This document shows, piece after piece, positions 19,918 to 28,405 of a stretch of 41,496 nucleotides of DNA. Numbering within the stretch: the first letter of the stretch is position 1; every line of letters starts with the position of its first letter. Under the pieces are notes generated by a model, which saw only the letters and a list, made by a program, of their open reading frames with translations, made no database searches and was not told the origin of the DNA. Source of the stretch: CAVXFS01 sp049582805 (lineage in GTDB: Bacteria; Pseudomonadota; Gammaproteobacteria; Burkholderiales; Gallionellaceae); NCBI GenBank assembly GCA_049582805.1, contig JBAUUR010000145.1, positions 1-41,496 on the forward strand, given 5' to 3'. Position numbers and translations under genes: made by a program.

Positions 19918-20328
19918 ATGAGCATGATTATTCAGGAAGACAACCAGCCGTACGATGACATCAACGTAACCCCGATGCTTGATCTGGCTTATGTCCTGCT
20001 GGTGATCTTCATCATCATGACCACTGCTTCGGTGCAAGGAGTCAAGGTCAGGCTGCCAAAGGCGAAGATGACAGCCAGCATGGCGAAACCCCATTTGAAG
20101 GCGGTCACGATTTCCGAGGATGGCAATGTTTTTCTCGATGCCTATCCAGTCACGATCGAGGAACTGGAGCAGCGCCTCACTGAGCTGAAAAACGTCAATC
20201 CGGCGCAGGCCATCATCATCAAGGGCGACGGCCATGCGCAGTATCTCAAGGTAATGCAGGTGCTTGAGACGATGAAAAAGGTCGACATCACTGATATCGG
20301 TTTGGCGACCAGCCGGGCGATGGATTAA
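19918..20328 (+). CDS. exbD: ExbD/TolR biopolymer transport protein, copy 1
   Basis: This 136-residue protein has a short cytoplasmic N-terminus, then a single membrane helix with the family's essential Asp in NVTPMLDLAYVLLVIFI. A periplasmic TolR/ExbD domain (about 50-136) follows. A strong GGAGGG ribosome site lies about 9 bases before the ATG, 26 bases after the ExbB-fusion stop. ExbD forms the proton-driven rotor with ExbB. The membrane segment contains a 27-residue run identical to that of the next gene, so the two arose by tandem duplication and kept the transmembrane part strictly conserved. Confidence 0.93.
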   Translation: MSMIIQEDNQPYDDINVTPMLDLAYVLLVIFIIMTTASVQGVKVRLPKAKMTASMAKPHLKAVTISEDGNVFLDAYPVTIEELEQRLTELKNVNPAQAIIIKGDGHAQYLKVMQVLETMKKVDITDIGLATSRAMD

Positions 20329-20341
20329 GCGAAGAGCTGCC

Positions 20342-20746
20342 ATGAAGATGCAACAGGATTCCCAACCCTACGACACCATCAACGTCACGCCGATGCTGGA
20401 TCTGGCCTACGTACTGCTGGTGATTTTCATCATCATGACCACGGCCTCGGTGCAGGGACTGAAGATTGATCTGCCCAAGCCGAGCAACAAGCCAAGCACC
20501 GACCACAAGGAAGTACGCATCGTGCAGATCCAGGCCGACGGCAGCCTGCTGTTGAACGGCGCAGCCATCACGCTGCCGGAACTGGAATCCAAGCTGACTG
20601 CAGCGCGCGCAAGGGATCCGGAGATGCCGATGGTGATCAAGGGCGATCCGCAGGTGTATTACTCACTGGTGATCGATATCGTCGACATGGCAGCACGGTT
20701 GAATATTGCCAATGTCGGCCTGGTCACGTCCAGGATAGGAATCTGA
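20342..20746 (+). CDS. exbD: ExbD/TolR biopolymer transport protein, copy 2
   Basis: The 134-residue paralogue begins 13 bases after the first ExbD. It has the same membrane helix with the conserved Asp (NVTPMLDLAYVLL) but a diverged periplasmic domain (LPKPSNKPSTDHKEVRIVQ and on). Two ExbD proteins with one ExbB are known in some Ton systems of Xanthomonas and relatives, where the second ExbD has a specialised role. Here the two periplasmic domains probably contact different partners (inference). The stop codon lies one base before the TonB-like ATG. Confidence 0.93.
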   Translation: MKMQQDSQPYDTINVTPMLDLAYVLLVIFIIMTTASVQGLKIDLPKPSNKPSTDHKEVRIVQIQADGSLLLNGAAITLPELESKLTAARARDPEMPMVIKGDPQVYYSLVIDIVDMAARLNIANVGLVTSRIGI

Positions 20747-20747
20747 G

Positions 20748-21419
20748 ATGAGTCATGCCTCGATAGGACAGGAAGGCCGCCGCCAAATCGCGGTGCTTGC
20801 GACGGTCATCCTGGTGTTTCTGGCTGTGCTCGGCTGGGGCTTATGGGCTCTGCTGGGCGGCACGCCCAAAAAATCTCCCAGGCCGCCCATGATTACGCTT
20901 TTGACGCCGCCGCCTCCGCCGCCGCCTCCGCCCAAGTTTGAAAAGAAGCCGGATCCGCCCAAGGAACAGAAGGAGATCAAGGTCGAGCAACCCGTGCCAA
21001 AACAGGATACCCCGCCGCCTTCGCCTGAGTTGAAAATGGAAGGGCCGGCGGGTAGCGGTCCGAGCGCTTTTGCTGCCGGCAAGGTCACCAGCGATGACGT
21101 AAGCAAGATCGGGACTGGTGGTGGCGAGAAGAGCGGCTTGTTCAATCCGTTCACCAACTACGCCAATCTGCTCAAGGGGGAGTTGCAGCGCTACCTGCGT
21201 AAAGATAACGACTTGCGTCAGCGCAGATATACCGTAGAAATCAGTGTCTGGGTCGGCGGTGGCGGTGAAATCAAGCGGTTTGAATTGCTCGGCAGCACGG
21301 GCGACAGCGGTACGGACGAAGCGATCAAGCAGGCGATGTCGTCCCTGCCTGGTTTTGACCAGACGCCGCCAGCCAATATGCCGCAGCCAATACGGCTGCG
21401 CATTATCACTGCAGGTTAG
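20748..21419 (+). CDS. TonB-like energy-transducing protein
   Basis: The 223-residue protein has an N-terminal cytoplasmic segment of about 13 residues and one membrane anchor (about 14-38, VLATVILVFLAVLGWGLWALL). A proline-rich periplasmic spacer (about 45-100) includes an uninterrupted nine-proline run and K-P/E-P repeats. The C-terminal ~90 residues form a TonB_C/TolA-like domain (YTVEISVWVGGGGEIKRFEL, then GTDEAIKQAMSSLPGF). It links ExbB/ExbD to an outer-membrane protein. No TonB-dependent receptor is encoded in the window, so the partner is unknown; the adjacent porin or the TpsB are candidates. Confidence 0.88.
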   Translation: MSHASIGQEGRRQIAVLATVILVFLAVLGWGLWALLGGTPKKSPRPPMITLLTPPPPPPPPPKFEKKPDPPKEQKEIKVEQPVPKQDTPPPSPELKMEGPAGSGPSAFAAGKVTSDDVSKIGTGGGEKSGLFNPFTNYANLLKGELQRYLRKDNDLRQRRYTVEISVWVGGGGEIKRFELLGSTGDSGTDEAIKQAMSSLPGFDQTPPANMPQPIRLRIITAG

Positions 21420-21453
21420 GAATTCTTTTCATATTAGGTCAGGAACAGCCACT

Positions 21454-23199
21454 ATGGATTATTTGTCAGGAAATTCAGAAACGAACATGAATCGGTCAGA
21501 TCCGCTAAGGCGGAATACCGCTGCAATGCTAGCGGCCCTTCTGTTAATCGTCCCGTTAGGGGCGAATGCCGATGAACGTGAGGATTTGGAGAAGTTGCGG
21601 GCGACCGTGCTGAGCCTGATAGATACGCTGGTCAAGAACCATATTCTTCCGCGTGAAAAGGCCGATGAAATGATGCGCGAAGCAGAATCCCGGGCAAACT
21701 CCAAGCTGGCCCAGTCTCCTCCCGCAGAAATCGGTCCGGACGGAAAGAAGATAGTGCGCGTGCCTTATGTGCCGGAGGCGGTCAAGGTGCAAATGCGCGA
21801 TGAGATCAAGGCTGATGTGTTGGCTGAAACCCACAACGAACTCCTTGGGTTAGCTTCGGTCAACGAGGCTAGCCGCATCCAGTGGGAGGGGGACTTTCGC
21901 TTGCGCGCAGAACCCGTGCGACTGGACAAGAGCAACACGCCAGCCTCTTCCTATGGCAGTAATCAAAACCTGACTCGGGCAGGGGATATTTGGCTGACGA
22001 ATGGCAACATCAATCCCAACTTCAGTCCTCAGGAGAACGCCACCTACACCCGTCTGAGCGGCCGTCTCGGGGCCAAAGCCAACGTTTCCGACACAATGAG
22101 CGCAGGACTTGCCCTATCGACTGGTAGCACGACGACATTTCCGGTCTCGACCAGCCAGACCATGGGCGAAGGCTTTAATAGATATACTGTCGATTTGAAT
22201 CTGGCCTACCTCAAGTATGACCCAGTGTCTTGGTTGAGCATGAGTGGCGGCCGCTTCAGCAATCCGTACCTCGGCACCGACCTGATCTGGGCGGATGACC
22301 TCAAATTTGAAGGCTTCGCATTGTCGTTGAAGCCTCGTCAGACTCCCACTGATAACTTGTTCTTCACCGCAGGGTGGTTCCCGATTTCTGCTGGTTGGTT
22401 CCCGTTTTCCCTTAGCAACACAAAAGCAACCCCTAATCGCAGTCTGGCGGCTGTGCAGGGCGGCTTCGACTGGCAACTCGGCCCAAAGGAAAATCGCTTC
22501 AAGTTGGGTGCGGCGCTCTACAATTATATCGGCATGCAGGGCGAGGCGCAGACGACGCAGGACTTCCTGTCAGGATCGCCGGAATACCTCAGCTCCGAGT
22601 ATGCAACGGGATTTAGGCAGCATGGCAATACTTTATTCCGTATTAATGCGCCAAACAGCGGGCCGAATCCCGATAACAACACCAACTGGGGGTTGGCATC
22701 GGCCTTCCGGGAACTGGATCTGACCGGGAGGGTGGATATTGGCCAGTTTGATCCGATCCATGTAGTGCTGACTGGTGATCTGGTCAAGAACCTTGCCTTC
22801 AACCGCAACCAAATCCAGAACCGTATATGTGCCAATAACATTACCGGTTCCTGCCAAGCGGTTACCGACGGCGGGTCCTTTGGTTTCCTCGGGCGAATTC
22901 TGGTTGGCGCCCCCACCACGACCAAGCGCGGCGACTGGAGCGTTTCGATGGAATATCGCTATCTCGGCAGCGATGCGGTGCTCGACGCCTTCAATAACCC
23001 TGACTTCGGCTTGGGCGGCACCAATAACAAGGGCACCATTCTTGGCATGAACTATGGTGTCGACAAGAATGCCTGGGTGTCGGCGCGCTGGATGTCTTCG
23101 GATCTGGTCGATTCGATGGTTCCGGCTACTTCAACAGCCTCGGCTCCCACGAAGTTCTCGGTCGACGTGATCCAGGTTGATCTGAACACAAAATTCTGA
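21454..23199 (+). CDS. Putative porin (Porin_5-like outer-membrane beta-barrel)
   Basis: The 581-residue protein starts at ATG 21454 (AGGA 10 bases upstream). A second in-frame ATG at 21487 gives a neater signal peptide (MNRSDPLRRNTAAMLAALLL, cut near GANA-DE) and may be the true start. After the signal comes a short helical/coiled segment (about residues 40-140). A long beta-barrel follows, with alternating aromatic strands (e.g. RLSGRLGAKANVSDTMSAGLAL, split by loops) and a terminal Phe (VDLNTKF), typical of outer-membrane barrels. Family members are usually listed as 'putative porin' of unknown substrate. Its position between TonB-like and coiled-coil genes suggests it could be the outer-membrane client of the Ton complex. 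Confidence 0.85.
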   Translation: MDYLSGNSETNMNRSDPLRRNTAAMLAALLLIVPLGANADEREDLEKLRATVLSLIDTLVKNHILPREKADEMMREAESRANSKLAQSPPAEIGPDGKKIVRVPYVPEAVKVQMRDEIKADVLAETHNELLGLASVNEASRIQWEGDFRLRAEPVRLDKSNTPASSYGSNQNLTRAGDIWLTNGNINPNFSPQENATYTRLSGRLGAKANVSDTMSAGLALSTGSTTTFPVSTSQTMGEGFNRYTVDLNLAYLKYDPVSWLSMSGGRFSNPYLGTDLIWADDLKFEGFALSLKPRQTPTDNLFFTAGWFPISAGWFPFSLSNTKATPNRSLAAVQGGFDWQLGPKENRFKLGAALYNYIGMQGEAQTTQDFLSGSPEYLSSEYATGFRQHGNTLFRINAPNSGPNPDNNTNWGLASAFRELDLTGRVDIGQFDPIHVVLTGDLVKNLAFNRNQIQNRICANNITGSCQAVTDGGSFGFLGRILVGAPTTTKRGDWSVSMEYRYLGSDAVLDAFNNPDFGLGGTNNKGTILGMNYGVDKNAWVSARWMSSDLVDSMVPATSTASAPTKFSVDVIQVDLNTKF

Positions 23200-23210
23200 G
23201 GAAATCACGT

Positions 23211-24032
23211 ATGGTTAATACAACCCGGTTAGGCATGGCGTCGCTGCTGGTTCTGGCACTGATGTCGGCTGCCGACTCGGCAGTTGCCGCCGTCGACAAG
23301 AAGGAGGGCCAAGCCCAGGCCAGGCGGCTGCAGCAAAAGGTTGGCGCGCTCGAACAGGAGAAATCTCAGCTGGTCGAGGAAAAGTCGCAAGTGGAAGGGC
23401 AGCTTAAGGACACGACCGAACAGTTCAATCATGCTAAGCGAGGTATCGCAGCCGCGAACCGCAAAGTGACATCGCTGGAGGAAGCGTTAAAGGCGGCAGA
23501 GGGTGATAAGGCCGAGCTTGCGGACAAGCTTGCCAAGACTGAACAAAAACTGGCCGAGACGGAAAAGACCCTGGCCGAGACAGCGGAGACACTGCACCAG
23601 GCCCAGGAGTCCGGGAGCCAGCTTGAGGCCAGCCTGACGCAGCGCACCCAGGAGTTTTCGGCATGCACGGCCAAGAACGAGAGTCTGCACCGGTTGGGAG
23701 TGGTACTGATCAAGCAATACGAGGAGAAGAGCTGCATGACCAGCCTGCTTCAGAAAGACCCGCTGACTCAACTTAAAAGCGTGGACATTGAAAACAAGGT
23801 CGAAGAATATCGCGAACAACTTGATCAGGAATTGGTGGATCAGCAGCTGAAGGAGCGCCAAAAACTGGCACAGCAGAAAGCCGAGAAAGAGCAAGCCGAG
23901 CAACAAAAGGCTGAGCAGGAAAAGAAAGCCGAGCAGGAGAAGGCTGAGCGCCTGCAGGCCAAACAGCAGAATGATCTTGACAAGGTAACCCACAGCGTCA
24001 AGAAGTTTTTCGAAGATATTGAGTGGTTTTGA
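23211..24032 (+). CDS. Periplasmic coiled-coil protein of unknown function
   Basis: The 273-residue protein starts at ATG 23211, with TGAGGAAA upstream and 11 bases after the porin stop. A signal peptide ends near SAVAA (about residue 27). Nearly all of the rest is heptad-like coiled coil rich in E, K, Q and A (residues about 33-150 and 200-255). Between them is a segment with two cysteines (SACTAKN and KSCMTSL) that could form a disulfide. The C-terminus is a short amphipathic tail, VKKFFEDIEWF. I recognise no family. In context it may be a periplasmic scaffold linking the Ton complex or porin to the T2SS-like genes that follow (inference). Confidence 0.8.
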   Translation: MVNTTRLGMASLLVLALMSAADSAVAAVDKKEGQAQARRLQQKVGALEQEKSQLVEEKSQVEGQLKDTTEQFNHAKRGIAAANRKVTSLEEALKAAEGDKAELADKLAKTEQKLAETEKTLAETAETLHQAQESGSQLEASLTQRTQEFSACTAKNESLHRLGVVLIKQYEEKSCMTSLLQKDPLTQLKSVDIENKVEEYREQLDQELVDQQLKERQKLAQQKAEKEQAEQQKAEQEKKAEQEKAERLQAKQQNDLDKVTHSVKKFFEDIEWF

Positions 24033-24076
24033 CCTCTCCCGCGAACCGTTAATTAATGAAATTAAGGAGTATGTCA

Positions 24077-24529
24077 ATGTTCCAGGCCAAGTTATTCCGC
24101 TTTTCGACTAAAAACGTGCAATGTCCGCCCGGCTCACGCGGTTTTACGCTGCTGGAACTACTGGTCGTGATCGTGATCATTGGCCTGCTGGCGTCTTACG
24201 TCGGCCCCAAATATTTCGCCCAGATTGGCAAATCGGAAGTAACGGTAGCTAAATCCCAGATCGTAGGCTTTGAGAAAGCACTCGACACTTATCGCCTGGA
24301 TATGGGGCGTTATCCGAGTACAGAAGAAGGGCTTGCCGCCCTGCTTACCAGGCCGGCCGATAACGCCAGCAAGTGGAATGGCCCCTATTTGAAGAAAATC
24401 CCCCTTGATCCTTGGGGGCATCCCTACCAGTACCGCAATCCTGGCAGTCAGGGTGGGATGGATATCATCTCGTATGGCAAGGACGGGCAGCCAGGCGGTT
24501 CGGACGAGAATGCAGACATCACGAATTGA
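24077..24529 (+). CDS. gspG: Type II secretion major pseudopilin GspG
   Basis: The 150-residue protein starts at ATG 24077, six bases after a strong AAGGAGT; in-frame ATGs at 24056 and 24071 lie before or at the end of that site. The prepilin leader ends in RG before FTLLELLVVIVIIG, with the canonical Glu at +5. The GspG hallmarks follow: a long helix, YPSTEEGLAALLTRP, WNGPYLKKIPLDPWGHPYQY, and the calcium-loop region SYGKDGQPGGSDENADI. GspG polymerises into the pseudopilus that pushes substrates through the T2SS secretin. It is followed by gspF and gspE but by no other gsp genes in this window. Confidence 0.95.
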   Translation: MFQAKLFRFSTKNVQCPPGSRGFTLLELLVVIVIIGLLASYVGPKYFAQIGKSEVTVAKSQIVGFEKALDTYRLDMGRYPSTEEGLAALLTRPADNASKWNGPYLKKIPLDPWGHPYQYRNPGSQGGMDIISYGKDGQPGGSDENADITN

Positions 24530-24561
24530 TTGGGATCCCATAATTGAAGAAAGTTTGAGCG

Positions 24562-25764
24562 ATGCAATTTGATGTCCGCACCCTGTCTGCCGATAACGTG
24601 ATGTCGCGGCTGTCGATCGACGCTCAGGACGAAAACGATGCGCGCCGCCAGATAGAGGCGAAGGGTTTGTTCGCGGCTTCGATCCGTCCCGTGTCGTCGT
24701 TGTTGCCAAGCGCCGCCCGTATCGGCAATGCGGGTGGACGGCGTTTGCCGCTGGTTTTATTTAACCAGGAGCTATTGGCGTTGCTGAAAGCCGGCCTGAG
24801 CATTGTCGAATCACTGGAAGCATTGCTGGAAAAGGAATCGAATGAGGCTACGCGTTCAATTCTGGGTCGATTGCTGGCCGGTCTGCGCGAGGGGAAGCGG
24901 TTTTCGGGCGTGCTGGCCGAGCAGCCCAACCTGTTTCCCGCCCTGTACATCGGTATGGTCAAGGCAGCCGAGGGAACCAGCGATTTGCCGCAGGCGCTGG
25001 CACGGTTCATTGAATACCGGCAACAGATCGATACCGTGCGCAACAAAATCATCAGCTCGGCGATCTACCCGATGATCCTTTTGCTGGTGGGCGGCGGCGT
25101 TAGTTTTTTTTTGATGGTTTACGTTGTGCCGCGTTTTGCCGATGTATATGAGGGAACGGGCCACAGTCTCCCTTGGATGACCCAGATTTTGCTGAAATGG
25201 GGGATGTTTTCAGCAAACCATACACCTTCCCTGCTGGCTGCCATGGTCATTCTTCTGGCAGCGTTGTTTTTGACGATGCGTCAACTGTTTCGCGGCAATG
25301 GTATGGCCCGACTGGCCGCCCTCCTACCCGGAATCGGTGAACGGGTTCGAATCTACGAGCTGTCGCGGTTGTATCTCACGCTTGGCATGCTCGGCGAAGG
25401 CGGCATCCCCATCGTTGCAGCGATGCACATGGTGGAGGGAATGGCCTCGGACACGATCAGGGGAGGGCTGCAGACGACGATCAGCATGGTTGAGTCCGGT
25501 ACGCCGCTGTCGACGGCATTCGAAGCCAGCCACCTGACCACGCCTATCTCGTTGCGCTTACTGCGGGTTGGCGAACGAACCGGAGAAATGGGGGCGATGC
25601 TGTCCCAGTCAGCCACCTTTTATGATGGCGAAACCAATCGCTGGATCGAGCGCTTTACCCGTGCCTTGGAGCCCTTGCTGATGGCGTCGATAGGCATAGT
25701 CGTCGGCGTCATCGTGGTCCTGCTGTATATGCCGATCTTCGATCTGGCCGGGAGTATATCTTGA
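24562..25764 (+). CDS. gspF: Type II secretion inner-membrane platform protein GspF
   Basis: The 400-residue protein has the normal GspF/PilC length. Two T2SSF domains (about residues 65-190 and 270-392) each begin with F-x-x-x-L-x-x-L-L-x-A-G-L (FNQELLALLKAGLSIVESL; LYLTLGMLGEGGIPIVAAM). Membrane segments lie near 170-190, 225-245 and 370-392. GspF couples the GspE ATPase to pseudopilus assembly. Its stop codon overlaps the TTG start of gspE, so the pair is translationally coupled. Confidence 0.95.
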   Translation: MQFDVRTLSADNVMSRLSIDAQDENDARRQIEAKGLFAASIRPVSSLLPSAARIGNAGGRRLPLVLFNQELLALLKAGLSIVESLEALLEKESNEATRSILGRLLAGLREGKRFSGVLAEQPNLFPALYIGMVKAAEGTSDLPQALARFIEYRQQIDTVRNKIISSAIYPMILLLVGGGVSFFLMVYVVPRFADVYEGTGHSLPWMTQILLKWGMFSANHTPSLLAAMVILLAALFLTMRQLFRGNGMARLAALLPGIGERVRIYELSRLYLTLGMLGEGGIPIVAAMHMVEGMASDTIRGGLQTTISMVESGTPLSTAFEASHLTTPISLRLLRVGERTGEMGAMLSQSATFYDGETNRWIERFTRALEPLLMASIGIVVGVIVVLLYMPIFDLAGSIS

Positions 25765-27461
25765 ATGATTTTTTACATGCCGCCGCACCTGAAGTGCAGC
25801 CTGTTAACGCCGAACTGCTGTACCGCGCGCGCGCGCTGTCCGCGCTTTCGCAGCGATCGGTGATTACGGAGTTGGAAAGTCTGACCGGTCTGGATATGCG
25901 TCAACTGGTGCGTGCAGTGGCATCGGCATTTGGCCTGGAAGTGGCGGAAACGGCTGACATGCTGGTCCATGCACCAGCCTTTGATCTGTTGCCGCTACCC
26001 AAGGCCATGCAGCGGCACTGCGTGCTGCTGCGTGACAGTAACGCCGGAGTGCTGGGCATTATTGCCGATCCGTTCGATTCCGATTTGCAGACCTGGCTGG
26101 AAGCTCAGGCGAAAGGATCGCTCAGCTATCGTCTGGCATTGCAATCCGATATCCAGGCCTACCTGTCCAAGCAGGAAGAATCTGCCCGGGCGCTGGATGA
26201 TCTGGGGTCACCTGTCGGCGATGCCCAGCGCGATGGCAAGACCATCGCAGTGCTGTCATTTGCGTCGATCAGTGAGGCGGCCAGTCCGGCGGTCAGGCTG
26301 GTGAACTCGACCTTGTACGATGCTCTGAAGGCTGGCGCCTCGGATATTCACCTCGAAAGCACGGCCGGTGGCCTGACGGTCAAGTATCGCGTGGACGGTA
26401 TGCTGGATCTTGCCACTTCGACCAGCGGCATCGAAGGTGCCGAGCAGGTGATTTCGCGATTGAAAGTGCTGGCGGAACTGGATATAGCCGAACGCCGCGT
26501 GCCGCAAGACGGGAGTTTTCGCGTCGAGACGGGCGGACGCGAGATCGACCTGCGGGTATCGATCATGCCGAGCATCCATGGCGAGGATGCGGTCATCCGC
26601 ATTCTTGACAAGCGCGCGATGATCGAAGCCTATGGCGCGCTGACATTGGAAGCGCTCGGTTTCGATGCGCAGTCGCTGATTTCGATGCGCATGCTGGTGG
26701 AGGAGCCATACGGCATGCTGCTGGTCACCGGTCCGACGGGGTCAGGCAAGACCACCACGCTATATGCGGCGCTGACCGAAATCAACAATGGCCGCGAAAA
26801 GATCATCACGATTGAGGATCCGGTCGAATATCAGTTGCCCGGCATTCTGCAAATTCCGGTGAACGAGAAAAAGGGGCTGACATTCGCAAAGGGACTGCGA
26901 TCCATCCTGCGACACGATCCAGACAAAATAATGGTCGGTGAAATTCGCGACCGTGAAACGGCGGAAATTGCCGTGCAGTCGGCCCTCACCGGCCATCTGG
27001 TGCTGACCACCGTGCATGCCAACAATGTATTCGATGTTTTCGGGCGCTTTACCCACATGGGTATCGATCCCTATGCCTTTGTGTCGGCGCTGAACGGCAT
27101 CTGGGCGCAGCGTCTGGTGCGTATGAATTGTCCGCATTGTTCGATACCGTATGACCCTACCGACTCCGAACTGCTGCGGGCTCGCCTGACGCGCAACCAG
27201 ACTTCCGGCTTTCAGTTCAAGCAGGGAAAGGGATGCGGTGACTGCCGGGGCACCGGTTACAAAGGGCGACGCTCGGTTGCCGAAATCCTGATCCTGAATG
27301 ATGAGCTGCGCGAGTTGATCATTGACAAGCGTCCGATCCGACTGATCAAGGAAGCGGCGAGAAACAATGGCACGCGCAGCCTGCGCGAGGTGGCGCTTGA
27401 GCTGGTCAGGGAGGGCGAAACCACGCTTGCCGAGGTTACAAGAGTGACTTTGCATTCGTAA
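25761..27461 (+). CDS. gspE: Type II secretion ATPase GspE
   Basis: The 566-residue protein starts at TTG 25761 (GGGAG about 6 bases upstream), overlapping the gspF TGA. An N-terminal T2SSE_N-like domain (about 20-150) precedes the ATPase core. The core contains Walker A GPTGSGKT near residue 323, the Asp box and Walker B-like DKIMVGEIRDRETAEIA, and a His box (LTTVHANN). The zinc-binding insert is present as CPHC and CGDC about 35 residues apart. It is the cytoplasmic motor of pseudopilus assembly and would need GspL for membrane docking, which is not encoded nearby. It ends the long array that starts with the upstream pseudopilin. Confidence 0.95.
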   Translation: MNDFLHAAAPEVQPVNAELLYRARALSALSQRSVITELESLTGLDMRQLVRAVASAFGLEVAETADMLVHAPAFDLLPLPKAMQRHCVLLRDSNAGVLGIIADPFDSDLQTWLEAQAKGSLSYRLALQSDIQAYLSKQEESARALDDLGSPVGDAQRDGKTIAVLSFASISEAASPAVRLVNSTLYDALKAGASDIHLESTAGGLTVKYRVDGMLDLATSTSGIEGAEQVISRLKVLAELDIAERRVPQDGSFRVETGGREIDLRVSIMPSIHGEDAVIRILDKRAMIEAYGALTLEALGFDAQSLISMRMLVEEPYGMLLVTGPTGSGKTTTLYAALTEINNGREKIITIEDPVEYQLPGILQIPVNEKKGLTFAKGLRSILRHDPDKIMVGEIRDRETAEIAVQSALTGHLVLTTVHANNVFDVFGRFTHMGIDPYAFVSALNGIWAQRLVRMNCPHCSIPYDPTDSELLRARLTRNQTSGFQFKQGKGCGDCRGTGYKGRRSVAEILILNDELRELIIDKRPIRLIKEAARNNGTRSLREVALELVREGETTLAEVTRVTLHS

Positions 27462-27923
27462 GGGGACCTGTAAAAATTCAAAGTTCGCCAAATGCCCCAC
27501 AAGGGTACGCCGCCGTGATGGACTTAAGCGCCGCGTGGAATCGCCAGCAAGGCGCGGAAAAGGGGTAAGCAGGCAAGCAGCGTAGCGGATGCTCGCAAAT
27601 GTGGATTTATAAAGGTGCCCGTAAGTGATTTGCTGGCTCACCCAGCATCGGCTACCGAAAACCGGACCTCGGTTCAGACAGGGGTGGACGACGGGCATGC
27701 CCGCCACCCGTTTCTGTAGCATCTGCAGAGCAAACCAACTGCATAATTCGCAGATATACGCAGGACGTCATCCGATTGTCATATTGGCCTGATAACGTAT
27801 AAAGATGCATTAACAGGGCATACGTGTGCCTGCGAACTTGAAGCAAAAGATCGTGGGGATCCATTCAAGTTAAATTCAAATCGTATGGTCTGATTTGCTT
27901 GTGCCATTAAATTTTATAGGTCC
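27462..27923. other. Intergenic region before the curli genes
   Basis: These 462 bp contain no convincing gene. The first ~170 bases (27470-27640) are GC-rich and resemble an extragenic repeat; the minus strand has stops in all useful frames. An imperfect cruciform occupies the middle (27682-27709, listed). The last ~150 bases are AT-rich and should carry the csgE promoter and any CsgD-like binding site, but I could not assign boxes reliably. Confidence 0.55.
27682..27709. repeat. Nested inverted repeat
   Basis: The outer arms GGGTGG (27682-27687) and CCACCC (27704-27709) enclose the perfect palindrome CGGGCATGCCCG (27692-27703). No T-run follows closely (CGTTTCTG). This could be a bidirectional terminator-like structure or part of an extragenic palindromic repeat. 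Confidence 0.5.
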
Positions 27924-28358
27924 GTGCGCTTGCTAAAACTGGTATTCATATTGCTGACGGTGTCCATGGCACCGGCCTTTGGAGAGCCGCAATCTGCTCA
28001 TTCCGTTCCCCATAGCAGGGATATGGGTGCGGCGGCAGACGGGGTTGTGGGTATTGTCGTCAATCAGACGATTACACCGAACGGCTATGAGTTTTACCGG
28101 ATTTTCTCGATTCTTTGGTCGGAGGATCTTGATTCCAGAGATTATTCGCTGAATATTCAGGAACGATTATCAAAGCGGTACGGTAATAGCGTCGAGATCT
28201 ATTTGGGGCAGAAGCGGGTTTATTCCGCGGTTTTGCCCTTCAAGTACGATCAATTGAAGGCGCTCTGTGAAAAGGCAGTTGAAGAAACCAAGACGAACAT
28301 TGTTGGTTTGAGCATGCAGGCGTCTGACGATACCGATATTATCAAAGACGAAATGTAG
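27924..28358 (+). CDS. csgE: Curli assembly protein CsgE
   Basis: The 144-residue protein has a GTG start giving a signal peptide cut near AFG-EP (about residue 21). The mature part carries the CsgE core: GIVVNQTITPNGYEFYRIF, a Trp/Asp segment (LWSEDLDSRDYSLNIQER), then a strand with QKRVYSAVLPF and a helix with LCEKAVEETK. CsgE is the periplasmic adaptor that caps CsgG and delivers curlin to the pore. The gene is followed by csgF and csgG in the classical order; no csgD or csgC is visible in the window. Confidence 0.93.
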   Translation: MRLLKLVFILLTVSMAPAFGEPQSAHSVPHSRDMGAAADGVVGIVVNQTITPNGYEFYRIFSILWSEDLDSRDYSLNIQERLSKRYGNSVEIYLGQKRVYSAVLPFKYDQLKALCEKAVEETKTNIVGLSMQASDDTDIIKDEM

Positions 28359-28405
28359 TTCAACCGGCTGTATCGACAATCAGGACTTTAATATGGGAAT
28401 TGAAC

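Noticed and set aside
26760..27722. 320-codon minus-strand open frame opposite gspE.
   Set aside because: It is a shadow of the conserved ATPase gene, with no ribosome site or family resemblance.
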